From: Owenia fusiformis
Lineage: Eukaryota > Annelida > Polychaeta > Sabellida > Oweniidae
DNA: 64,000 bases
Direction of reading: 5' to 3'
Assembly (NCBI GenBank): GCA_903813345.2
Contig: CAIIXF020000007.1
Span: forward strand, 28,073,564 to 28,137,563
How positions within the stretch are numbered: the stretch's first letter is position 1; every line of letters begins with the position of its first letter. The notes beneath the pieces are model-generated. The model was not told where the DNA came from. It worked only from the letters and a program-made list of their open reading frames with translations, and made no database searches. Below are positions 25,001 through 37,000 of the stretch, one piece after another. The translations under genes and the position numbers were made by a program.

Positions 25001-28000
25001 ATTTGAATATTCATTCCAATGCTGTGTGTTTTCATCATTAACCTCTTGACTACCCAGAGTAACGAGATAATCCATCACTAAATTTTTCACTAGAATTGCT
25101 CTTATTTGAACAATTTTCATCCAATTTAGACAAAAATATTTTTAAAATGTGTAGAAATGATCTCTGCCGTCTAATTTTAATAAAATGAGTATCACCTGTT
25201 GTATATGTAATAAATGTAGTAAATGTCTAAAGCTGGCAAAAATGAAAAATTTTCTTGTTTCAACCAATTTTAGAGCATGGGATTCAAGGGGTTAATAACT
25301 ATGAGAGATTCGTCTTGATTGAGTCTTGTTTCAAACTGAAATTATTGTAGAAAGAGGAATCAGCAACTGAGAAATCAATTAGCTGTGGAATACAACAATA
25401 TTTAGTTCACTACAAATTTTTGTATAGAAATGCCTGAAATATTTTCAAGTATCAAGTTTTTATGTCACCACCAGAAGTGGTGACATAAGTTATGGTCTCC
25501 AACTTTTTTGTGGATGGTGTTCGGTGATTGGTGTTTGGCATTTGACATTTGGTGGTTGGTGTTCAGTGTCTGTAATTAATGGCAGGTGGTGACATTTTGC
25601 ATGTTAATTCCTTGTCTCATTTTGTGGTTGGATAATTAGTGTCATGTGATATCATTTTTACCAGTCCTGTAACATGGAAAAATCATCCTTTAGTAATTTC
25701 ATGTGTTTTGATACCTGACATTAATGTTACAATGAGGAAAAAATTAATCATGTAGTGTGTGTTTGGGGTATTAATTTTCTTTGGATTGCAGAAAAAGATA
25801 GAAATGGACAAATTCAAGGTAAAAGGGATGGTTTCAAGCTAGAATGAAACCAATAATGTAGTCTAGATAGTTCATAGTTACAAACTCTTACTATTTGAGA
25901 ATTTCAATACCATTGAAGCCATATTGATCACATCTTTTATATTGCAGGCCTGCAGGGTCATTGTTTTTAAATTCCCCATTCAATTGTCCTATACAATATT
26001 CCTTTAATTGGATGAAAATGATCAACTTCAAAAGTCCCAGAAAGATTCAAAAGTAAAACAAGTCAAGTGGTACACCTCTATGAGTGCATCACTCTACAAT
26101 TCTGTCCCATGCGTGCAGTCTAGTTTTAAACTACCCTCTGCTTAGTGTAGAGTATATTACAGTTTAGCTGTTGCCTGTGACAGTCAAGGTTATAAATCAC
26201 TTCAAATCTACCGCTCTGCCTTTTCTCAACCAATCAGTGAACTGGAAGGAACACATGATAATGTGAGAGGAAATGACTATGTATGGAAAGTCATCCGCAT
26301 TTCGACGACAAACTCTGATTGGCTCAGTTCAGTTCAGAGATTTATTGTAAACTGAAAGAGTGAAGACGAAGCTCACGTTTAAGAAGCAAACTTGAGCAAA
26401 TGCACAAAGGGTACAGTACTCTCACTGATTTACTTGATTTAACTGGAAATCACCCCAAGTAGAACACCAAGGGTGTTCTGCTTAACAGGCTTTATTGTAC
26501 ATTATGTTTTGTCAAACAACATGGCTTGAATAGTTCTAGTAGGGTTTGGTTAAAAACATAACTTTCTGTTTATTAGCCAGCTATAGTGGTTCAAACAAAG
26601 GAGGTAGGTCAAGACCAAGAGATGTAGGGTATTGTCAAATTGAGGCATTCTTGTTGTACTGTATTTGCTAGTTAAACTCATTGAATGAGGTTGCCTGTTG
26701 AGGTTTGTGATTCATTGTACTATCATTGGCTCACATGGTGGAATTGCCCACTCATTCATCTCTCCATGAATAGTTTTCTCAAAGAGCCTTCCATTTAAAC
26801 TTATGCTCATATCACTTACTTGTAATGTCCATTATTGGTCCCAGCTCCTCCTATTTTTGCCTTATCAAAATCACCATGTGAGTCTACCAAATAGTACTGT
26901 TTCATTATAATAAGTTTTGAAGTATAAGCATGGTTAGAATAATGGAGATTTATTTATTGTTCTAAGTTCGTTTTAGTTTTAAGATGAATGAACCATTTGT
27001 CTTTTCAACACTGAAAGACTGCTAAATTATTTACCTTTCTGACATCACATTATAGGTTTTTATCAGATGTACTGAGCTTTTCTCGTCATTGTGAAATATA
27101 GTTGCCACAAATTGTTTGAAATCTTAGCTTTTCCTTTCATTGTGCAATATTGCCACCACAAATTATTTTATATCTGAGCTTTTCTTGTCATTCTGAAATA
27201 TAGCCACCACAAGTTATTTTAAATCTGAGCTTTTTTGTCATTGTGAAAAATAGCCACCACAAATTATTTTCAACCTGAGCTTCTTGTCATTCTGAAATGT
27301 AGACACAACATTGTCATTGTGCAATACGTACACCACAAATTGTGAAATATAGTCACCACAAATTATTTTAAATCTTAGCTTTTCATGTCATTGTTCAAGA
27401 TATCCACCACAAATTGTGAAATATAATCACCACAAATAATTTTAAATCTTAGCTTGTCATGTTGTTGTGAAATATAGCCACCACAAATTATTTTATATCT
27501 GAGCTTTTCTTGTCATTGTGAAATATAGTCACCACAAATAATTTTAAATCTGAGCTTTTCTTGTCATTGTAAAATATAGTCACCACACAAGTTATTAAAT
27601 ATAGCCACCACAAATAATTTTAAACCTGAAATCTGAGCTTTTCTTAGCATTATGATGAAGTCAACACATAAGGTTTTAATTACTATAATATTTTCCTGTT
27701 AATTGACTCTATCTTGTCATTGTGACCAAGTCACCACATATTATCATTTTATTTTATGTGACCGTTCCTCGTCATTGTGATCAAGTCCCTGTATATTATT
27801 TTACTTTAGCTTTTTGTGTTATTGTGAAAGGATGCCACATATTGTCTTAAATATGAGATTTCCGTTTTTTGTCATCATGGATAAAGGCACTGCTTATACG
27901 TTTAAACGTTTTTTTTTCTTTGAGATTAAGTCACCACATGATTTTAAATCTTAGTTGTTCTTGTCGTTGTGATAAAACATCATATATTATAACTGAGATT

Positions 28001-31000
28001 TTTTATGTCACCTCAAATTAGTTCTTGGGGCCAATTTTCATGACTATCTCTAACAAATGTACACATCCATTATTTATGCTTGTGGTGACATTTTGTCACG
28101 TTATTGCGATACATATACAGTATAGTCACCACATATAATTTGGTATAGATCAGAACTGTGTATGTATTTGCTTTTACTACCTTAGATTCTTGTATGTACA
28201 CTTCTTTTAGGAATGCAAATATTTGTGAAATTCACATTAAACATTACAATCTTCGCGCTTCTTTAACTCCCTGGCTTTTGCAAAATGGACTAACTGTATG
28301 CTTTCTGATAAGAGTTGCAGAATGTTGCAACGGTGCAAGATATAAATGGCTTAATAACATTAAATATCTCATACTCATATGTTTGCTTCATTAACTATGA
28401 TGCTTTTATAAAATGATTCTGGTTGATAAATGATAAATTTGCAGGAAATTACCGCCTCAACAAAAGCTTTGAATATTTGACTGCATGTTTTATACAGTTA
28501 GAAAAGGGGCCTGGCCTAGTTTAGTTGGTGTAACTAACTTTATAAAAATTATTGATGTCATTGTGTTTACTTCAGAGATTATCAAATTATTTTCTGATTT
28601 GTCATGACATATCTAATCTTTGATTCTGAAATCAAGAAATAATATTTAAAGCATGCATACTGCCGCATATGAAATGATTATCAAATAAAAGGAATGATTT
28701 GGTTTTAAGTTTGATTCCCGTGCTTTTATCACCCAAGCTTTGCATATATGTTTAAATAAAACATAACGTTGCTTTATGTTTGTTTGTGTTTTTGTCAAGA
28801 TCTGTTTTGAACATGCGAATGATTTTGACACATGTGTCTAAACATAGAATGTTAAATACACGGGGAGGGAGGGGGTTAGGGTTACGGGGGTTCACTTCTC
28901 ATATCTAGTGACACCTTCTCTCTCTCCCCCCATTTAGGAATTGAACTGGAGAACTTTAGTATGTCTTAATATTTTTAGGTGCTCGTGGAGGTGTTTGTGA
29001 AAAATATGCTGAGTACAGAGAAACTGGAGGCATTAAAATTTGGAAGTCTCTCAACACAGGCATTGTTACAATCATCAATTACGGAAGGAGGGTCCCTCTT
29101 AAAGTGTCAACACTCACCTTTGCTCATGAAGTTGGACACAACTTTGGATCTCCAGTAAGAAGTGGTATTCTCTTTAAAATTAGGCCATATTTTGAGTGTA
29201 ATTATGCATAGAATGGAGTTTATTCTTTCACAGAAACTTTTTATTATTCAGTGTATTATGTGCCTATATTTCAGCATCATATCAGTACATCATGTCTGTC
29301 TCTATATTTCAGCATTGCTTTGGCTCAGCCTGTACACCCTATACCAGCAGTCAGAACCAAGCTGGCAGCTATATCATGTCTGTCTCTATATTTCAATATG
29401 GGTCAGCCTGTACACCCTATACCAGCAGTCAGAACCAGGCTGGCAACTATATCATGTTTGTCTCTATATTTCAGCATGACTCTGGGTCAGCCTGTATACC
29501 CTATACCAGCAGTCAGAACCAGGCTGGCAGCTATATCATGTTTGCCTCTATATTTCAGCATGACTCTGGGTCAGCCTGTACACCCTATACCAGCAGTCAG
29601 AACCAGGCTGGCAACTGCATTATGTTTGTCTCTATATTTCAGCATGACTCTGGGTCAGCCTGTACACCCTATACCAGCAGTCAGAACCAGGCTGGCAACT
29701 ACATCATGTTTGTCTCTATATTTCTGCATGACTCTGGGTCAGCCTGTACAGCCTATAGCAGCAGTCAGAACCAGGCTGGCAGCTATATCATGTTTGTCTC
29801 TATATTTCAGCATGACTCTGGGTCAGCCTGTACACCCTATACCAGCAGTCAGAACCAAGCTGGCAGCTATATCATGTTTGCCTCTATATTTCAGCATGAC
29901 TCTGGGTCAGCCTGTACACCCTATACCAGCAGTCAGAACCAAGCTGACAGCTATATCATGTTTGCCTCTATATTTCAGCATGACTCTGGGTCAGCCTGTA
30001 CACCCTATACCAGCAGTCAGAACCAGGCTGGCAACTATATCATGTTTGTCTCTATATTTCAATATGGGTCAGCCTGTACACCCTATACCAGCAGTCAGAA
30101 CCAGGCTGGCAACTATATCATGTTTGTCTCTATATTTCTGCATGACTCTGGGTCAGCCTGTACACCCCCAGTAGTCAGAACCAGGCTGGCAGCTATATCA
30201 TGTCTGTCTCTATATTTCAATATGGGTCAGCCTGTACACCCTATACCAGCTGTCAGAACCAGGCTGGCAACTATATCATGTTTGTCTCTATATTTCAATA
30301 TGGGTCAGCCTGTACACCCTATACCAGCAGTCAGAACCAGGCTGGCAACTATATCATGTTTGTCTCTATATTTCTGCATGACTCTGGGTCAGCCTGTACA
30401 CCCCCAGTAGTCAGAACCAGGCTGGCAGCTATATAATGTTTGTCTCTATATTTCAGCATGACTCTGGGTCAGCCTGTACACCCTATACCAGCAGTCAGAA
30501 CCAAGTTGGCAACTACATTATGTTTGCCTCAGCCACTTCGGGAGACAGAGTGAACAACAACCAGTTCTCAGCATGTAGCAAGGACAACATCACTTCTGTA
30601 TTAGAAGCAGTATTTACAGGAAAAAGCTCGAAAATTAACTGTTTTGAAGGTTCGTTCCTCATAATAATTTTCACATTGAAGTTCCTTAAAATCATTTTTG
30701 CATTTTTCTCAAAATTTAAAATGAAGCATGCTGCTCAATGTTATTTAATCCGAGAGAGGGAATAAAGAATTAATTCCAAGGGACAATGTGATATTGTTCA
30801 CATTAGGTGTCCTTTTGATATTTTCTTACTTCATGTGGCATTAGTTGACCATTGACCAATAAGAAAAGAGCATTTTAGGGTTATGTATTTCCTGTTGTAG
30901 AATCACAAGCAGCCTTCTGTGGCAACTATATTGTTGAAGATGGAGAACAATGTGATTGTGGCTATGCCCAAGACTGTGAAGATAAATGTTGCATTGGGCG

Positions 31001-34000
31001 CGGCACTGATGGCTCCGGCTGCACACGCAAACCTAATGTAGTTTGCAGGTAAGAACTGATTAAATAAGTGTCTGTGGAACATTTTCATTGACCGGTTTTT
31101 ATGTCACCAACAGAAATGGTGACATTGTTATGGTCTCAAACTTTTTTTGTGTACGGTGTTCGGTGGTTGACTTCCAGCATACAACAATCAGCATCTGTAA
31201 CAAATGACAGGTGGTGAAATTCTGCATGTTAATTCCTTGTTCAAAATTGAAAGAAATCCTAAAATATTCAAAATGTAAAGATTAATGTTTCATTAAGGAC
31301 ACAATTATATACTTGCTATTTTCATTTTTTTTATTGTCACCATTAGAAGTGGTGACATATTGTTATAGTCTCCAACCTTTCTTGTGGATGGTGTTCGGCA
31401 ATTGGGGTCAGTAACAAATGGTGACTGTAACAATTGTCATGTAGTGATATTTGGCTTATTAAAGCCTTGTTTATCTATTTGGTTTTGATATAATTTAGTA
31501 TGTTTATGTAACATTGCCTGAGGTATCTTACAACATTTAAGAAAGAGGGAGCAGGGGGATGTTGTAGTAGATAGGCAAGCAGCTATAACGATTTGGCATT
31601 ATTCAGTTCTTGTGTTTCAGTCCATCTGAGGGCCCATGCTGCAATACAGACTGTGAATATAAAGAAGCATCCACCGATTCTGTCTGCAAATCTTCATCTG
31701 ACTGTGCGCAGGAGGCAAAGTGCGAATATCCTTTAGTGCTTTAGATAAACAAACATTTTCAGTGGAGTAAAATGTTCCATGGGGAGCATTGATTAACGTG
31801 GTGACATTAAGCAAAAAAAAAATATCTTCATTGAAGCAAGCTAGACTGTCCATGAGCTTTGTTACCTTGATAAAATCATGTATGTTTTAATCTATTTCTG
31901 GTTGATGCTATTGTTAAAATGACATAGAGTTTAAATTGTTAAGAGCAATCTTTTTAAAAGCATCCTATGGCTCTCTTAGAATCCTAATATCATTTTCTGA
32001 AAAACAGAATTGTCATGTTGTATTCGAGCAAATGTAGAAATTATTGATACAGAAATGTCCATATTTATAAAAATTGAAAAAGTGGAGCCTATTTTTCTAT
32101 TCTTTGCCAGATAACACTAAATATCAACCGATTATCCTCAAATGATGTCAGGATTGTTTAAGTTGATAATTAGGAAGACACAGAATAATTGTAAAGTTGT
32201 GAATCTTAGCTCACGCTCATCTTGAGTCTTTGTTACCCCTTTAAGAACAGACAGATTTTATATTATTATTGATTACTTGTGACATTGTTCCTTGACCTTT
32301 GTACTGGTCAGCAGGCCGCATGTCCGACCCCAGCTCCCAGGGCTAACTTGACATCGTGTAACAAAAATTCACAGGTTTGCGTCATGGGGGTAAGTACGTT
32401 GTAATTATATACCTTATGAAAAATCTACAGCTTTCTTAAATTATGTAACATTATGGTCTTATGATATTGGACCATTTTATAGTAAACAGTTGAGCTGGAG
32501 ACCCACCTGTGCCGAGAGCTTTTGAAATATTCAATGAACTATAAATCCATCACTTCCAAGAAGTTTTTTTAATAAACTAATATTACTAATGATATTATTC
32601 AAAAATAGTAAAAACTTTCATCTTTTTAATATGATTTTTTCCATTCCAGTAAAAAATTTCCCTGTAGAAATATAATTTACCTGATTTTTAAGTTTATCGC
32701 ATGTACCTTTAATTTATATGTACAGTCTAAGGCAGATATCACAATATTTGTTAACAAGATTCTTTTATTCTATATCATTGGCCTTATACCATGCATTCTT
32801 ATTCAGTCTGTAGCACAGCTCCAGGAAATAGCTCAAATCAAAGCAATGCTCTAATTTAATTGATACATGGGGAATCTGGGAAAAATATTTTCTTGGGATT
32901 TGTGCAGGACTGTACTTACATGTGATTCAATTATATTCAGTTGTACAACTATAAGCTATTTCATCTTGCTCAGGAATGTAAAGGCTCAATATGTGATAAA
33001 ATTGGATGGGAACTATGTTATCTTACCAGCCAAGATATCGATGAGACCCTGTCAACAAGTGAAAGGACTCAGCAACTTTGCTATGTTTCTTGCAAAAATC
33101 CAGGTGTGTATCCGGGAGGTATCTACGCACACACGTACATGGATGTTGTATTATGTTAAAGCATGTTTTAGTTGTAGTTGATTAGGTGATTGGCTGCAGT
33201 TAGGTTCTATTGGTTAACTCTTTCCTGAGTCCGCCATTGAGTATACAGTCAAACCTGTCTAAGTGGAACACCTTTGGTACTTCTAAAATGTGTTCCACCT
33301 TGAGACTCTGAAAAGTGTTCCACTGACAGAGGTGTTCCACTGCTAGAGGTCCAAAATCCGAACACCTCCCAATTTGAATACTTTTTCTCAGTCAAAAATT
33401 CTGTTATTTCCATTAGAATCACATATGTTAAAAAAACTTGATATGTGAACACCTGCTTATCCAAACACTTTTTTGCTGGTCCCAGAGGCGTTCATATTAG
33501 ACAGGTTTAACTGTACTCTCAAAATAATGCTGATCAAAGAGTCACATGATTAGATTCAGTAAAATGGCAAAGACTGCAGAGTTAAAGTTTTCGATGAAAC
33601 AGTGGCAAGTTAGTATAAAAACTGATTATTTTAATTTCAACAATCATACTTTTCATTTTCTAAAATGAATTTTTGTTTGTATTACTATTGGAGTATGTGT
33701 ATTTTTGAATCCAAATTTTTATTTTGCCACTGGTTCATTCTTAATGCTTCAGAAGATCAGATCAAGAAGTTCTTGAACTTAATGACTTGTTCTTTGTAAT
33801 TCTAACATGTTCAATTGCACATTAAAATTTACTAAAGCAATCATTCGGTAATTTATTGTTTATATTTATATTACAGTTCAAGCATGTTTCTCGCATTTTA
33901 GTTATAGTTAGTTAGTGCATATCCTCAAGAACATGAAAAATTATTGCAGAGGCTGTTTGTTATTTTTGAGGCTGTGTGTTAGACTGTACCGTAATCCAGC

Positions 34001-37000
34001 ACGGAAATAATTTGCTTTTTTCAACAGATGTCATAAAAGTTATAATAATTATGCGTTTCTTTTGAACATTTGAAACATCACGTATGCAGTTATGCAACTC
34101 ATCATAAGGAGTTACTTGAACTTCACAAGTAAGCCGTAATATGAAAGACTTCTTGGAAAATTAAAATTGAAAAATTGGAAAACTAAGATTTGATTTCAGT
34201 TATGACATCTGTGTATCTTTATGTAGACTCTATTGCATGTTATATGTTTTTTATTTATTTATATTCTGGTACCAGTGTTCTCCCCAGGATTTTATTTCAA
34301 GCGCTTTAATGCTGGGGAGACCACCGGGTATTATATATGGCTATTGTGTAAATAACCTGTGGCCATGCTTCTACTCTTAATACCAAAGAAATATGTTTTA
34401 AAAGCACACAATTCATTTTCTCAGTTTTAATTAAGATTTAACTCTTGCCAAAATTTTGCAATAAGGAGCTCACCTTCCCCATAACAAAAAACAAGGGACA
34501 TTTTAGGCCTTGTTTTAGTTGAAATATGGCTATAGGCTAAGTATCTCCAATAGTACAATAAAATCAAATGTTGTTATGAAAATCTTTGTTAATGGCAGTC
34601 TATTGCAGAACCCCTAAAAATGACTCGGTCACCATTGTCCGATTAATCTACAATGAATAATTAAATCGGGTGCCTGCTATAGACTGGTGTTATACACTCA
34701 ATAATAGCATGCCATGTCAGTAGAAATGCAACTTCAGATTATAAGTGATGAGATGTTATGAACAGAATATAAAAATCATATGTTTGTAATCTGAGTTTGT
34801 GTTAGAATCTCGGGCTTAATTTATTAATTTAGGTGTAGTGGTTAAGAACATTTAATGCCCTTACAGAAAGCGTAACAATTATGGTATAATTAAAAAAAAT
34901 CATTCCTTTTTTAATCACATTAACAATACAGCAACAAGTGGATATGATCCTTTGCTATGACAGCACAGTTGAAACAATCTTGTTCATTTTCGTTTAAATA
35001 TTTTTGTGACTATGGTTTTACGCTATCTGTAAGGGTATTCACTAACCAAGGCACGATATAGCTGGCTAGGTACTAGGTAGGCTGTAATCTGAAGATAGAC
35101 AAGGTGAAACTAAGCTGAGATCTAACTTGGGTTTGGGGTAAATGTTGCTTTTCTAACGGGGTAGACTTGCACACGTGTTTTCTAGGAGTGCACTGGGTCT
35201 ATGTGTGATAGGATAAACTGGGAGCAATGTTTCACTAAAGCTCAAGATGCAGATGCCTTAGGCACCTTATCAACAACACAAAAGTATTCGTTTCTATGCA
35301 ACGTTGCATGTAAAGATCCAAGCGCAGGTTGGTGGTTGATAACAATACGTGAACAACATAGATTAGTATTTAATAGATCTAAGCTTACGTTTTGTAACAT
35401 AAAGTGCTTATGTAATTTTCTGCATGTTTTTCTGAACAGTAGATGTGCTAATTATATTTAATATTTGAATGTTATTGGGCTCTGTGAAATATCAGTTTTT
35501 AGCTCACATGGTGAGCTTTTGCAATCACTCACTTGTCCGTCTGTCTGTCCGTCCTTGCATCCGCCCGTCAACAATAGTGGCATGTTTTAAAACCTCTGTC
35601 GATAGGATTCCCGTTTTTCTTCAACATCAATACAGAAAACTCCCATATGACTCCTCGCCTATTTTCAAGATGGCCACCATTTTTGTCTCGTGAAATTCAC
35701 TTTTGACCCATTCCCTAGCTTTACAAATAATGTCAGGTGTCCTGCATTGATAAAATCCATGTCAATGTGAAGAGTAGTTGTATGAAATAATTTTGTTACA
35801 AAATATCGTCAAAAAATTATATCAGTTTTTTTTATTCTCAGCCATTTTAGTTAACATTGATTTGTCCATCTGTCTTGTGAAATCCTCTTTTGGACCATTT
35901 GACTTAAAGCCTCTGTCGATAGGATTCCAGTTATAAGTTATTTTTGTTCAACATCAATACAAAAAACTCCCCTATGACTCCGTTCAAAAGCTTGCCTATT
36001 TTTAAAATGGTCGCCATTTTGTTTCGCGAAATTCACTTTTGGCCCATTTCCTAGCTTTACAAATAATTTCAGGTGTCCTGCATTGTAAAAAGCCATGTCT
36101 TTGTAAAGAGTAGTTGTATGAAATAATTTTGTTACAAAAACTTTTTATTTGTTGTCATTTTAGCCATCATTCTCTTTTGAGCAACACCATGTGAGCCCAG
36201 TACCCACTGTACTATTTTTATTTCTTTTCCTGCACAACAAAATACAAATTCTATTAAGTGTAATTCCTGATAAATATTGAGTATTATGTAAAAAATGATG
36301 AACAAAAAACATGATTTGTTTCAATTTATGTACATCATATAGATGTACATCCACTAACTATTGCCCATAGAGCATGGGTTCTCAACTTCTCAAGGTCTCT
36401 CAAAACAAATTCAAATACTCGGTTGAATTTGTATGCATAGTTTAAAGTACGTTTATGCTCCATTTTTATAACAAATCTCTACTTTTCAAATACTCAATTG
36501 AATTTATATGCATAGTTTAAAGTACAAATGTTTTATAACAAACCTCTACTTTTTAGGTAACAGCTCGAAGTGTGTGAGTACAAGTGAGTTCAATAAGGCG
36601 GAACTTGACAAGGCTGAGAACAAACCATTGAGAGATTTACTCTCAGAATTGGATAAACCATCAGGCATCATGATGCCACCAGGTAAATATACCCCCTTGA
36701 CTTACATGTACCACTCACACTGACACACTGTTTATTTAATGAAGTAAAGCGTGCACTGGGATTTGCTTGTTTCATTGAGGTATTTTCAATTTCACTGATG
36801 TATTTTCACTTTCACAGAGGTATTTTCAATTTCACTGAGGTCTTTTCAACTCACTGAGGTATTTTCAGTTCACTTGGGTATTTTCAATTCACTGAGGTAA
36901 TTTCAATTTCACTGAGGTATTTTTCAATTTCACTGATGTAATTTCAAATTCATTGAGGTAATTTCAATTTCACAGATGTAATTTCAATTTCACTGAGGTA

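Larger units (their letters stand above)
24965..28978 (+). other. ADAM10 intron 8 (4.0 kb)
   Basis: Holds a TTAA-flanked MITE (25038-25295), a hairpin-ended repeat (25461) and a degenerate satellite (27055-28140). No exon with family similarity was seen. Confidence 0.7.

Noticed and set aside
29251-30174. 307-codon plus-strand open frame, and the overlapping 372-codon frame at 29292-30410
   Set aside because: These are read-through of the exon 10 edge array; the repeated unit happens to be free of stops in more than one frame. Not an independent gene.
31726-31746. In-frame extension of ADAM10 exon 12 to a stop (YPLVL then TAG)
   Set aside because: Would truncate the disintegrin domain. The same bases form a near-perfect U12 donor, and splicing there restores the conserved sequence.
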